From positions 5,001 through 69,000 of the forward strand of contig JAJFZO010000575.1 of assembly GCA_021397835.1 (NCBI GenBank): a DNA stretch of 64,000 nucleotides. The letters are read 5' to 3'. Under the pieces are notes generated by a model. That model was not told where the DNA came from and did not search any database. It saw only the letters and a program-made list of their open reading frames with translations. The position numbers and the translations under genes were made by a program. Below, one piece after another: positions 36,401 to 47,674 of the stretch. Source of the DNA: Moringa oleifera (lineage: Eukaryota; Streptophyta; Magnoliopsida; Brassicales; Moringaceae). The first letter of the stretch is position 1. Every line of letters begins with the position of its first letter.

Positions 36401-39400
36401 ATGGGAAGATGGAGGGAAATGGTTGAAATTGATGAGAGGTTGATGAAGGGGGAGAGCATAGAGGAATTACTAAACAAGAGGTTAGAGATGACCAAGGAGT
36501 TGAATTCACCAATTCAGATAGAGGAGGTGTCATGGAGATAAAAATCTAGGGTTTTGCGGTTAAAAGAGAGGGATCGTAATATAAAGGTTTTTCATAGAGT
36601 TGCTAATGATCATAGAGGGCTAAACTTTATTGAATCAATTGAGGTGGAACGGGTGGAGGTTGAGGACCCACCAGAGTTAAAAGAGAGAATCAAGGGTTTA
36701 TAATAGTAGTTGTATAGTGAGGATAGGGTTTAGCTACCAAAATTGGATGGTTTAGACCTTAGTGATTGACAAGGAATTACAAGGTGGATTAAGAGACCCT
36801 TTGATGAGGAGGAAGTCTTTCGTGCTCTATCAGGGTGTGAAGGAAGCAAGGTCCTAGGCCAGATGGGTTCACTATGGCTTTACAAAAGAATTAGTGAAGT
36901 ACCCTGAAAGATGAGATACATAAGGTGTTTCACAAGTTTTATGAAGGTGGTGAGTTTGTCAGTTTGTTGGATGCCACTTTCGTGTGCTTATCTCAAAAAG
37001 ATCGGGGCTTGTAGTATCAAAGACTTCAGAATAGTTAGTCTAGTGGGTTGTGTTTACAAGTTGATAGCCAAGGTGTTAGCTGGGAGGTTGCGAAAGGTGG
37101 TGGACAAAGTGGTGATCCCAACATAGAATGCTTTCGTTGGAAGCGGTATCGATTGCTAATGAGGTAGTAGATCATCAGTTGAGGAAAGGACAAAAAATGA
37201 TAGTATCATCTGTAAATAGCAAGTGCGACATCTCCATCTCAAAGTCCCTTGCCCCACAAAAACACCTCCTAGCAACTTTTGCTTTATCACCTTACTCAAC
37301 ATTCTGTCTAAAGCCTCCATGACCAAGATAAAGAGACAAGGAGATAAAGGGTCTCCTTGATGAAGGCCTCTGGATGATTTAAAGAATCTAGTGGGCCCCT
37401 AATTCACCGACATAGAAAAAGTTATGGAAGTGATTAACCTAAGGTGTGTTTTGCTTGGTTTTGAGGTGGTCTCAAGATTAATGGCGAACATAGGGAAAGG
37501 GAACTTATACCTGTTGGAGAGTGGGTGAATGGAGAAGAGTTTGCTGTTGAGAGCTAAACATGAAGACAAAAGTATATTGAACGTAGTAATTGAAACAGTT
37601 TGAGAGGAAGCTTGTAGGATGGACGAGGAGGTATTTATCAAAGGGTGGCAGGATGGCAGGATGGCTCTTATAAAGAGCATGTTGTCAAGCCTACCAGTTT
37701 ACTTTACGTCATTATTACCTATACCCAATGATGTGGCACTCAAGATAGAATAGTTGCAGAGAAAGTTCCTTTGGGGCAGCTTGGGTGAGAACCTCAAATA
37801 TCATTTAGTGGGGTGAAAAATGGTTCAGAAACTGATGGAAGAAGGGGGTTTATGTATTAAGCCTCTTCGGGCTTTTAATGTGGCATTGTTGGGTAAATGG
37901 TTATGGAGATTTATGGTAGAGAGGGATAGCTTATGGAGGAAGGTGGTAGTGGCTAGATATGGGGTGGAGGAGGGTGGATGGGTTTCGTTGACAGGGAGGG
38001 AGCTGTATGGAATGGGGGTTTGACAATCAATTAGGAATTTTTGGCTGGATATTGTGCCTTGGGTGGGGTTTAAGGTGGGACAGGTATGAAAGTTAGGTTT
38101 TGGCATGATGTTTAGTGTGGAGACAAAGCCTTGGCAGTGGACTTTCCGGATCTTTATAGGTTGTGGCTGGAAACAAGGAGGCGTGGGTGGGAGAGCACAC
38201 GAGATGGAGTGGGGAGGAGGTTACGTGGGAGGTAGATTTCAGAATTAGCACAAGATTGGGGGGAGAGACTTTTGGCCAGTTTTTTGAAAGAATTTACAGT
38301 TGCAAACTCCAGGCTGGGAGTGAGGATGTGGTTAGTTGTGAAGGTGACGGTTCTCAAAGGTTTACATTAAAATCTTTTTTCAAGGTAATGGAGGAACATC
38401 GCCAAAATGGGAGCCTTTCATTTCCTTGGAAGTTGATTTGGAAGGTGAAAGCCCTGCCCAAGGTGGCATTCTTCACTTGGGAGGCAGTATAGGGCATGGC
38501 GTTAACCATTGATAATCTACATAAAAGAGGGCAAGTATAGGCCAACAGATGTTTTCTGTGTAAGGCGGGAGAAGAATCAATCTCTTATTCTATTGCAGTG
38601 TAAGTGGACCTGAAATGTGTGGAATAGCGTATTGTCAGTGCTGGGAGTACAGTGGCATCTGGGTTGGGGAGCTTGGGAAGGGCTGCCTATATCTAAAGCC
38701 AAGAGGAAACTGATGGAGTAGTCCCCTTATTGGTTTTCTGGCTGGTGTAGGAGGAGAGGAGTAAGAGGGCTTTCGAGTGAGTGAAAACTCCGTTGGCTTA
38801 AATAAAGGATAGACGGGGATTGATATTGCAGTATTGGGTTACAGGGGATTACTGTGTAAATGAGGTAGAATGTGCAGAATTCATGGAACTCCTGCTTATT
38901 GATAGATTGGGATACTTGTACATGGGAAGCACCCCTTTGGTGCTACATATATAATAGTTAACTCGTTTTTGATTAAAAAAATAAAGATGTGTTTTGATCA
39001 TTACTTGTTTGGACCATAGTACGGGTGCTTTCACGTTGAAGATACGGTGGCAATGTGAAAGCTACTCTCAACCCTTTGAAGCCAGTGTAATTATGGCAGT
39101 AGTTCCTCGATAAGGAGTCAGTTAGGACCTTTTTATCTCCTAGTTGCTTGGACCCTGGCCTTCTTAGGAACTGATTGCTTCTGTCCTTTTTTTGTATGCA
39201 GAGCAACCTACATGATTTTTTATTTGTTGAGGAGTTACCTGATTTTACTATAAATGACTCACAAGAGTCAGATTAGATTCTAGATTTTCAGTTTCTAATG
39301 CTTCCTTTCTAATCCTGTTTTAATCTTGCCAAGTCACATAGCGGGATTAGGGCTGCAGGATCGTATGTGTTCTAAAGCAGTCTTTTGCCTATAAACCTAT

Positions 39401-42400
39401 ACCTCAAACATGGTGGTGTTATTCTGCATATTGTATGAGGTGGCCAGATGGCTGTGAGAGTTCACAAAACTTAAGCTTTTTCTCATGGTTGTTATCGTAC
39501 GACAGAATGTAATATAAATACATAATTTTGTTTATATAGGTGAAGATGTTCCACCGATGCAACTGAAGGAGGGTGTATTCAGATGTATAATGCAGTTGTA
39601 TGATTGCCTTCTAACAGAAGTGCATGAACGTTGCAAGAAGGGTTTAAGCTTGGCAAAGCGTTTGAACAGCAGTTTGGGCTTCTTTTGCTACGATCTTTTA
39701 TCTATCATTGAACCTCGGCAAGTTTTTGAATTGGTATGCCCTGCACTTGGTTGTTTTCTTTTTTAAAAATTTTGTGTCGACAAAGATCTTTCTCTATGAA
39801 CTATCTTGCATATTATGTGTCAGACTCCAGCATGAGCTTGGACCATTCCGTATTTGATAAAAATCTCTCCTAAGGCATTTGTCTTTCAAATTTCCAAAAA
39901 TACTGAAGATTTCTGCTGAAATTTGGATCTCAACAATTTCAGCATTTCTATGATTTGGTGTTAAGAATGTAGACCATTCACTAAGGTTTCTTTCTTAGTT
40001 TACTGGGTTCTTTTATTTTGGGAATTGAGAGATTAGATGATGGATTCAATGAAAGACTACTCTTTCAAGGGAATCATTGAATGAAATGTTACACTCAACC
40101 TTTGGTTTTGGGCTTTAACAGGGGGCGAGTATGTTTTTACTGTTTCTGTTATGAGATTTGCTTCGACTTCATCCTGTCTTTAATCTGCCGCAGGTGTCTC
40201 TGTACCTGGACAAGTTTTCTGGGGTATGTCAATCAGCTCTCCATGAATGCAAGCTCATATTTTTGCAGATTATTTGTGATCATGATCTTTTTGTGGAAAT
40301 GCCAGGGAGAGACCCTTCAGATAGGTAATTCTCAGTGAAACCCTTCTCACTACTTTCACATGTTTAATTTTGATTTTCTTAGTGTCTGTATGAGATGGTA
40401 TACCTCTTATGTGAGAGCTTGAGAATTCAATATATATATTTCTTTAGTTGGTGTACATCATTTTGTTCAGTTTCCAGAATCATTGTTTAATTAGAAAGAA
40501 TAAAAATATCAATTATACACGAGTTTGAGTTCTGAAATGAACTTAATAATTCCCTTCAGTTTACCTTATCTACTAAGTCATGTTATTAACTCATAGTCAT
40601 AGGAACATCTGAACATAAATGTTCTATGCATCTATATGATGTTGACATTTTCTACCATATGATTTGCTGGACAATTTCACATGGAACCTGTAAATGTTGG
40701 TCATAACGAATTCACAGATGGATGATTATGTTACAACATGGAATACACAAACCTTGTGGTCAAATTTTCCTTTTTCTTTCACTAAAAATCAGTTATCTTC
40801 TCATTATGTCTTTCTTTCTATCCTCCTTCCAGAATGCCTTAATCTGAATAATTTTGCTTGACTGATTGCATATTGATGTTGTAGGAACTATCTTTCATCT
40901 GTCTTAATACAAGAGCTTTTTCTTTCTTGGGATCATGATGATTTATCTCAAAGGGCTAAGGTGAGTGTAGCACAAATAAATTACTATCTGATATTACGTT
41001 AAGTTGGTAAATCCAAAGTTAATCTTTGTTTCTCTCTTCAGTCACACAGATGTGATCATTCTATTTATTGTGGTTGTCGTTGCACGTTTTTGTGTGATAA
41101 ACATTAATACCTTTTCATAATACTCTATGAAATGTGCAGGCAGCTAGGATACTGGTAGTTCTCTTGTGCAAGCATGAGTTTGATGCTCGGTACCAGAAGC
41201 CTGAAGATAAATTATATATTGCACAGCTATACTTTCCACTTATTGGCCAGGTACATAGAATTACTGAGATTCAATTCCTGGTTTTGACTTTTTTAATTGC
41301 TAATAAATACTAAGACATTTGATTTACTGAACTGCATGCCTATAATTCTAATTACTGTATAGACTTCTTATATTGTGATTTTGTGGTCTGCAGATCCTAG
41401 ATGAAATGCCTGTCTTTTACAACTTAAATGCTGTTGAAAAGCGTGAAGTGTTAATTGTTGTAATGCAAATTGTGCGAAATCTGGATGATGCATCACTTGT
41501 TAAGGCGTGGCAACAGAGCATTGCTCGAACTAGATTATTTTTCAAACTCATGGAGGAATGTCTGCTTCTCTTTGAGGTTGCTATTTATCTGAAATGTCAA
41601 GTTTATATTTCTACATGTGACTCGGTTCTAATATTGTTATGCAAATGTCTATTTAACTCATCGTAAGAATCAGAGGGAATATGTCCCCTATGCATCAGGA
41701 AGTTTTCTGCTTAGTTAAAGTGATTTTTTAGAACATGACTTTTTATATATCCCTCTGGTATGTTTCTCCTCCTTTGGAGTCACTGATTGTAGGGAGCATG
41801 TTTACATATTTCCATCCTTCAATAAAGAAAGATTCCTTCTCACATTTGATTGATATTTGTAATTCCACACTGTATGAACATTAACTATAAATGATTTCTG
41901 TTATGCTGTAGCCACTCTTCTTCTTATGTTGGCCATTGTTCTAATTTCCGCATGACATACTTTTACAGCACAGGAAACCTGCTGATGGCATGCTTATTGG
42001 CAGTAGTTCTCGCAACCCTGTTGGGGAGGGATCTACCTCCCCTAAGTACTCTGATAGACTTTCTCCTGCAATCAATAATTATCTCTCTGAGGCATCTCGG
42101 CAAGAAGTCAGAGTGAGTTTTTAGTACACTTCTTTTCTTGAAAGTTAGTGTTTTCATTTCTTTCGTCATCCAGTAGTGCTTGGGGCATGTTTTTTTTTTG
42201 GGCAACTTCACTGCTTCAATTTTCCTTATCTGAGGAACAGCCTGAGCTGCATTTGAGTTCATTCTTAGAACAGTGGTATTATCACTTAGTTATTTTTGGG
42301 CTCATATGGCTGCAAAGTGTCTTTTTCTAATAATATGGGAATCTAATCTTTTGAAGTATTGACACATGTTTTAATCTTTCTACTGCAGCCTCAAGGAACA

Positions 42401-45400
42401 CCCGACAATGGTTATTTATGGCAGAGGGTGAATTCCCAGTTGAGCTCCCCTAGCCAGCCTTATTCCTTGAGAGAAGCTCTTGCTCAGGCACAATCTTCTC
42501 GTATGGGAGCTTCAGCCCAAGCACTGAGAGAATCTTTGCACCCAATGCTAAGGCAAAAGCTGGTATTGTTTTATGTTAAAATTAATAATTTTGTTTCTTT
42601 GCTGTTACAGCCATATTTAATATAAATTTTCTCATCTACTTTATCATTTTTCTTATTCAGGCATCTTTTAAATTTCATATTAATTTCAGGAACTTTGGGA
42701 AGAAAACTTGAGCGCTGCTGTGAGTCTTCAGGTTTTGGAAATAGCTGAAAAATTCTCCCTGATGGCTGCATCTCATGGCATTGCTACTGATTATGGAAAA
42801 TTTGATTGCATCACAGCCATAATTATGAGCTTCTTTTCCCGCAATCAGTCGCTGGCTTTCTGGAAAGCATTCTTTCCAGTGTTCAACCATATCTTTGACC
42901 TTCATGGAGCAACGCTAATGGCCAGGGAGAATGATCGCTTCTTAAAGCAAGTAGCTTTCCATCTCCTTCGGCTTGCAGTTTTCCGAAATGAAAGCATCAG
43001 GAAAAGGGCTGTTATTGGGCTTCAAGTACTAGTGAGGGTAAGCCCTTCAACATTCCCAAGATTGATGCTCCTGTTACTTTTACTGTATCACTTTAATTCT
43101 TTCTGTCGTTTTGCAGAGTTCTTTCTATTTCATGCAGACTGCAAGGTTGCGGGTCATGCTAACTATCACGTTATCAGAGCTAATGTCAGACGTGCAAGTG
43201 ACACAGATGAAGTCAGATGGAACATTAGAAGAGAGTGGCGAAGCACGGCGGCTTCGAAAATCATTGGAGGAAATGGCAGATGAAGTTAAGAGCCCTGACC
43301 TACTAAGAGATTGTGGACTTCCTCAGAGTGCTCTGCTGGCAATTCCTGATAGATTCACAGAGAATCGCTGGTCTTGGTCAGAAGTGAAATATCTCTCTCA
43401 GAGTCTTCTTCTGGCCCTTGATGCTAGCCTGGAGCATGCTCTTTTGGTATGTTTATGTTATCTCTACTTCAGCTTTGGCTTGAAATGGTAGTTAGACTAA
43501 TTTCTGGGTGAAAATTTTCTTCATGAACTCATTGAAATGGGGACCGTACAGAATCATCAGGAAAAGGATGTTCTCTCATGCATGCATGCTTGTTATGTGT
43601 ATACTTTATGTTCTCTATTTCAACATTTGATCACAATTTTGCACTATGGGCGAAATCAATGCCTAGTGCTCTATAGACTGGTATGACTAGCACAGCACTA
43701 GTAGTGGACATGTTCTCAGGAAATACCAAAACCCCTCTCTTCTAGACTCATCATTACATAAGGAATCAAGTCTATCTTTGTCTTTGCAAATAAGTGGCAC
43801 ATGCTCAATGCAACTTTAAAAATAAAAGAGTTTTGGCCTTGATGCTCTTTGGCAGGACCCTGCCCCCCTCCAAAGTGTTACTCATGACCATTACTGATGT
43901 GAAAAACTTTTAAGAGAGAAATGCATCTTCATGAAGGATCATCTTCCTCTTTCCTCTCACTCTGTTTCTAGTAAACATCTGTGAGTGCATTAAAGATGCA
44001 GAAATCACAGAACTGTTGGTTGTGTTCGTTAAAAATTCCATTATTTTGGGGGTTTTATTAGAAGTATCATGTGTGCTGCTGATTGATTATATTGTCTGCA
44101 CTCTTGTTTCCACTGGCCCCTTTTGGCAAGGTTTCACAAATTGTGATGGGTTTTAGGAGGGGTCTGATCAAATTGAAATGTGTGCTAGGTGTTGGATGTC
44201 CAATTGCAAACACTACCCCATTCCCTTGAGCATTATGCATCAATTGCTCTTTCTTATTTTCTTGTGGATATATTACTGTTGTAGCACTTGACATTTTGAC
44301 ATTGACTGTCTTCTATCACAGGGTTCAGTGATGACTATGGATAGATATGGTGCTGCAGAGAGCTTCTATAAACTCGCAATGGCATTTGCCCCTGTTCCAG
44401 ATCTCCACATAATGTGGTTACTGCATTTGTGTGATGCACATCAAGAAATGCAGTCTTGGGCTGAAGCTGCACAATGTGCTGTTGCTGTTGCTGGTGTTGT
44501 AATGCAGGTACAGTGTCTTGGGTGCTTCTATTGCCCCCTTCTTGATTGAACTCTTCCATTTCCTTCAAACTAAATATATGGGGAATTGAATTAAGAATTT
44601 CAGGCCCCCGGAAAAATTTATCCTAAAACCCTATGTGTAATGGCCATATCATTCAATAAGTGTTTCTGGTTGGTTTTGAATGGTGTTGGTAATTTATATT
44701 CCTCTTTTAGGAGCTGGAGATCATATTCCAGTTGCTCCTGTCAGATATCATTGCTGTACCCTGCTGTAAAGTGGACAAGTGTAACATGAATCCATCCCAC
44801 CCTATCCTTCTCCCCCCCCCCCCCAAAACCCCAAAATGCATACGTAAATAAATAACAAGACAGACAGAGATGAAAAGATCAGCTAGGAAAATCTTGGAAG
44901 TGATGCTTTACTATGTTTTTGTTTTTGCATAGTGATGCTACTTAATGTAATTTTTGTTAATGTTTCGTGGTTATCATTTTTTAGGCTCTTGTGGCTAGAA
45001 ATGATGGTGTTTGGAGCAAGGATCATGTGGCTGCTTTACGTAAAATCTGTCCAATGGTCAGCAGTGAGATCACATCAGAGGCATCTGCAGCTGAGGTAGA
45101 GGGATATGGTGCTTCAAAACTAACAGTTGACTCTGCTGTCAAGTATCTACAACTGGCTAATAAACTCTTCTCTCAAGCCGAGCTCTATCATTTCTGTGCA
45201 AGCATTTTAGAACTTGTAATTCCAGTTTATAAAAGCAGGAGGGCGTATGGGCAGTTGGCAAAATGTCACACATTACTGACTAATATCTATGAGTCAATCC
45301 TTGAGCAGGAATCAAGTCCAATCCCATTTACTGATGCAACATATTATAGAGTGGGTTTTTATGGTGAGAAATTTGGTAAACTGGACAGAAAGGAATATGT

Positions 45401-46384
45401 ATATCGTGAACCCCGTGATGTACGGCTGGGTGACATAATGGAGAAACTTAGTCACATATACGAGTCTAGGATGGATGGCAACCACACTTTGCACATTATT
45501 CCAGATTCTAGACAAGTTAAGGCAGAAGAATTGCAACCTGGAGTTTGTTACCTACAAATCACGGCTGTTGATCCAGTCATGGAAGACGAAGATTTGGGAA
45601 GCAGAAGAGAAAGAATCTTTTCTCTCTCTACTGGAAGTGTTCGTGCACGTGTCTTTGATCGATTTTTGTTTGATACTCCATTTACCAAAAATGGTAAGAC
45701 CCAAGGTGGATTAGAAGACCAGTGGAAGCGACGCACTGTTCTTCAAACTGAAGGTTCATTCCCTGCCCTGGTGAACAGGCTCTTGGTAATCAAGTCTGAA
45801 TCTCTTGAGTTTTCCCCAGTAGAGAATGCGATTGGAATGATTGAAACTCGGACAACTGCTTTACGAAACGAACTTGAAGAACCTCGCAGTTCTGAAGGAG
45901 ATCAGCTTCCACGTCTCCAGAGTCTGCAGAGAATTCTTCAAGGCAGTGTTGCTGTTCAAGTGAGTTTCTTGAAATTGTTCTTTCTGTTTTCAGTGCCAAC
46001 AATATTATTTCTGGATGCTGACTATAAAATTTGATTGGTCTTACACCTCTTTATTGTGAGACTTGGACATTTGTTTTTGTATGGACAACCAGATTTTCAT
46101 ATGCCTTACAGCAAGTTATATAAATGCAGGTGAATAGTGGAGTCCTGAGTGTCTGCACAGCCTTCTTATCAGGTGAGCCGGCAACAAGGTTGCGTTCCCA
46201 GGAACTGCAGCAACTCATTGCTGCACTCCTTGAATTCATGGCTGTTTGCAAGCGTGCCATCAGAGTTCACTTCAGATTAATTGGAGAGGAAGACCAGGAT
46301 TTTCACACACAGCTTGTGAATGGATTTCAGTCTCTTACTGCAGAATTGTCTCATTACATTCCCGCCATTCTCTCGGAGCTTTAA
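14878..46384 (+). CDS. SPK1: SPIKE1-type DOCK family Rho/ROP guanine nucleotide exchange factor, complete
   Basis: Plant DOCK GEF that activates ROP GTPases upstream of WAVE-ARP2/3 actin control and cell shape, acting at ER and peripheral membranes. Exons: 14878-14955, 15564-15726, 15809-15912, 16054-16166, 16273-16328, 16480-16577, 16736-16873, 19143-19454, 20614-20901, 21459-21626, 21709-21900, 21999-22042, 28955-29024, 29455-29616, 30634-30741, 30937-30974, 31572-31716, 33149-33275, 39540-39733, 40194-40324, 40885-40960, 41140-41250, 41394-41576, 41969-42112, 42389-42562, 42690-43037, 43117-43446, 44322-44507, 44985-45959, 46130-46384. Total 5511 nt, 1836 aa (Arabidopsis SPK1 about 1830), all GT-AG and in frame. 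A C2-like DHR1 starts near residue 455 (exon 10). The catalytic DHR2 spans about 1370-1830 (exons 28-30) and ends in the expected [11 protein letters not shown]. Start chosen by likeness to the SPK1 N-terminus (HRFRR). The gene is stretched to 31.5 kb by two LINEs, in introns 12 and 18, neither touching a splice site. Confidence 0.96.
16407..16440. repeat. (CT)17 microsatellite in SPK1 intron 5
   Basis: An uninterrupted CT run of 34 bases lies in the intron between 16328 and 16480, about 40 bases before the exon 6 acceptor. It extends the natural polypyrimidine tract, so length changes could affect splicing. That effect is inference. Confidence 0.9.
17700..18130 (+). pseudogene. Broken gene fragment inside SPK1 intron 7
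   Basis: Within the 2.27-kb intron 7, frames on the plus strand read like protein but are broken by stops and frameshifts. After an acceptor-like CATTGCAG at 17708 comes a stretch reading [15 protein letters not shown], then, past a stop, [20 protein letters not shown] (about 17815-17876). From about 17970 a Ser-rich stretch includes [14 protein letters not shown]. The amphipathic, hydrophilic composition looks like genuine former coding sequence. I do not recognise the parent gene. The retained acceptor-like site suggests capture of genomic rather than mRNA sequence. Confidence 0.5.
22387..22400. repeat. 5' target-site duplication of LINE-1
   Basis: TCTACATATTTTGT here recurs exactly at 27661-27674, directly after the A-rich tail of the LINE. 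With the preceding A the match is 15 bases. This defines the element's ends. Confidence 0.9.
22522..22854 (+). pseudogene. LINE-1 ORF1-like remnant
   Basis: A 110-residue open stretch rich in Lys/Arg lies where the nucleic-acid-binding ORF1 protein of plant LINEs is expected, before the endonuclease. Clear ORF1 hallmarks (CCHC knuckle) were not seen. Assignment rests on position and basic composition. Downstream to about 23.9 kb the frame is broken. Confidence 0.45.
24061..24756 (+). pseudogene. LINE-1 endonuclease (EEP) domain remnant
   Basis: The stretch begins with [16 protein letters not shown], the usual start of a plant LINE endonuclease, and ends with a conserved [14 protein letters not shown] box (about 24718-24756) carrying the catalytic Ser-Asp-His of exonuclease/endonuclease/phosphatase folds. 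The metal-binding QE.K box near 24160 has a stop in place of the Gln. A further stop at 24427-24429 and frameshifts show the protein is dead. Confidence 0.85.
25380..26290 (+). pseudogene. LINE-1 reverse transcriptase remnant with a deleted core block
   Basis: The order of LINE RT boxes is visible: [10 protein letters not shown] (about 25400-25430), [29 protein letters not shown] and IVDHQLKK. The frame then jumps from CKL (about 25790) straight to VNG and the [16 protein letters not shown] box, so the usual palm block between them is missing. The catalytic FADD box reads FVDI (about 25993). A long G-run at 26301-26322 disrupts the frame further. Confidence 0.85.
26957..27560 (+). pseudogene. 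LINE-1 C-terminal zinc-finger (zf-RVT) region remnant
   Basis: Residues such as [19 protein letters not shown], then [17 protein letters not shown], match the C-terminal zf-RVT domain of plant LINE ORF2, with the C..C and H residues visible. Stops interrupt the frame at 27164 and later. A conserved [12 protein letters not shown] tail follows at about 27410-27430. Confidence 0.85.
27661..27674. repeat. 3' target-site duplication of LINE-1
   Basis: Exact copy of 22387-22400, directly after the poly-A tail. Confidence 0.9.
29930..30350. other. Possible transposon-derived fragment in SPK1 intron 14
   Basis: The sequence before the C-run is less AT-rich than typical intron. In broken frames it gives [18 protein letters not shown] and [18 protein letters not shown], which recall ORF1/gag-like regions of plant retroelements. 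No ends, target duplications or catalytic motifs are visible, so the identity is weak. Confidence 0.3.
30360..30399. repeat. C40 homopolymer in SPK1 intron 14
   Basis: Forty uninterrupted C residues, followed by a CT-rich tail to about 30430. Poly-C/poly-G this long is rare in plant DNA, and its length may be uncertain in the assembly. Confidence 0.9.
31072..31338. repeat. Four-copy 67-bp tandem repeat in SPK1 intron 16
   Basis: Copies at 31072-31138, 31139-31205, 31206-31271 and 31272-31338. Each starts GGCATATG and contains AAAGTATGCATCTGAGATAC and a TTTGTGCTTTAT box. They differ at only a few sites (copy 3 lacks one base), so the expansion is recent. Each unit holds an ATGCAT palindrome. 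Confidence 0.95.
33812..33826. repeat. 5' target-site duplication of LINE-2
   Basis: TGTGTTTTGATCATT recurs exactly at 38988-39002, after the A-rich tail of the second LINE. Confidence 0.88.
35603..36199 (+). pseudogene. LINE-2 endonuclease domain remnant
   Basis: Reads [21 protein letters not shown], the canonical start of a plant LINE endonuclease, and later GDFNMV and [12 protein letters not shown], the catalytic SDH box. Frameshifts occur near 35690 and 35930 and a stop near 36142. Confidence 0.85.
36780..37680 (+). pseudogene. LINE-2 reverse transcriptase remnant, core inverted
   Basis: The sense-strand boxes [20 protein letters not shown] (about 37020-37080) and [14 protein letters not shown] (about 37155-37195) are followed by about 210 bases that make RT sense only on the minus strand. 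Sense sequence resumes near 37405 with [20 protein letters not shown]. The usual palm block after DHQL..K is missing, as in LINE-1. Confidence 0.85.
37195..37405 (-). other. Inverted RT core segment inside LINE-2
   Basis: Read on the minus strand, the segment gives in order a [19 protein letters not shown] box, [15 protein letters not shown] and [12 protein letters not shown], which are the GLxQGDPLSP and FADD-type catalytic boxes of a LINE RT. Both flanks are in plus-strand sense. The left junction has a short ATGATAGTATCAT near-palindrome at about 37197-37209. One frameshift lies inside. Confidence 0.85.
38988..39002. repeat. 3' target-site duplication of LINE-2
   Basis: Exact copy of 33812-33826, directly after the A-rich tail. 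Confidence 0.88.
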
Positions 46385-47674
46385 TACTTTAACGGTATTA
46401 TGGAACATTATTTTCCAATGCTGCTGTAATGTGTTCATATTGTTTGTATGTCTATTCTATTGTAGATCTGCTCCTATTGCACTGTTGTTCATATCTATCA
46501 TCAATATGTTTGACTAACCATGATCACTGTTGTGTGCTGCTGATGCACATTGCGCGGCACTTTTGGTGCTAGGCCCTTGACCTCTAATGCAGTGTATAAG
46601 TTTCTGCAAAGATTGAAGTGTTATCACAGCCTCAAAGACTGATTAAAAATACTGTCACATGTACCCAACTCAAACATGCTTTCTCTACATGGATGGCCTG
46701 CCAATAAACGTGACAGTGAAGGATCTAACTGGAAACCAGTTTTACCACTGTAACAGAACCTATTTCTGCCCCAGAAAACACAAATGATCGATCTGCAAAG
46801 GATACAACTGGGTGGACAAGCTCCTTCTTACTTGCAGCTGCTTAACTGGAAGTCGGATGTTGGGACAAAAAGGTTAAGGAGACAATCCATTTATAGTCAC
46901 TTTGATTCATCAACGGGGTAGTGACAGCACTGACGGATTTGGGAGGGGGAAAGCTGTGCATGCTGTAGAAAGGACAAAATGGAGGAAGCAGGCATGCATT
47001 CCATGCTCACCTTCAATTTAAGGTATTTATTTTTATATATATAAATCTTGTTATCAAAACCATGTTTTAAATGGATCAGATAATAAACTGATTATTCAAA
47101 TGTGATCAAATTTTCAAAACGATGCTATTAAAGGTTTGGAAAAAAGTAAATTTAATTGATCATCTATTAAGATTAGAATTTTTTATTAATTTAATTTGTA
47201 TTAAAGTTTTTAAAACATAATAATATGTAATAATCTACTAAAATTAATGATTATGCTCAGTGCAAGCTTACAACACAACAATGAAAAATCTTTGTCCTAT
47301 TTATTGATGAAGTAGCAATCACAGAGGTTTTAATTGGTGCAAGTGGCTGTCAAGCGTCCTTGTTGGACTTTCTCCATGATGTATCTCGTGTTCTCTCTTC
47401 TCTTACATTCATGGATGACAGCCTAAACAGGGATTTGGTACTAAGTAATGGATTGAATTGTCACCATAAGGAAGCATAAGAATGTTTGGAGGGCTTGTTG
47501 GTCAGCAGCTGTTGGGATACAAAGACCAGCTCAAGATCACAACTGGAATGGAACCTTCAGCCTTTCGCCAATATATATATTTCTCTCCTTTTCTTTGTTC
47601 TCCTTCTTATGTATATTTGCTGTGTTGATGCAATGTGTGTTGAATCTAAGGAGAATGAGAGATTTTAGGAGATC

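Larger units (their letters stand above)
33827..38987 (+). mobile_element. Near full-length, inactive and rearranged L1-type LINE in SPK1 intron 18
   Basis: A 5.16-kb LINE, again in SPK1 sense, flanked by a 15-bp target-site duplication and ending in GATT(A)n like the first element. Endonuclease (about 35603-36199, with [12 protein letters not shown]), reverse transcriptase (about 36780-37680), a [15 protein letters not shown] region (37868-37910) and a zf-RVT region (about 38390-38600) follow in order. The ORF1 region (33.9-35.5 kb) is GA-rich and broken. Its proteins are related to but clearly distinct from LINE-1. A local inversion sits in the RT core. The exon 18 donor and exon 19 acceptor of SPK1 are intact. 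Confidence 0.92.

Noticed and set aside
36217..36533. Minus-strand frames within the LINE-2 region
   Set aside because: Antisense shadow of LINE ORF2 between endonuclease and RT. The sense strand carries the recognisable domains.
40081..40338. Separate 85-codon gene
   Set aside because: It is SPK1 exon 20 (40194-40324) plus flanking intron in an open frame.
44508..44984. Coding continuation after SPK1 exon 28
   Set aside because: Donor at 44508 and acceptor at 44984 join VMQ to ALVARNDG as in the SPK1 family. The sequence between has stops and a C13 run.
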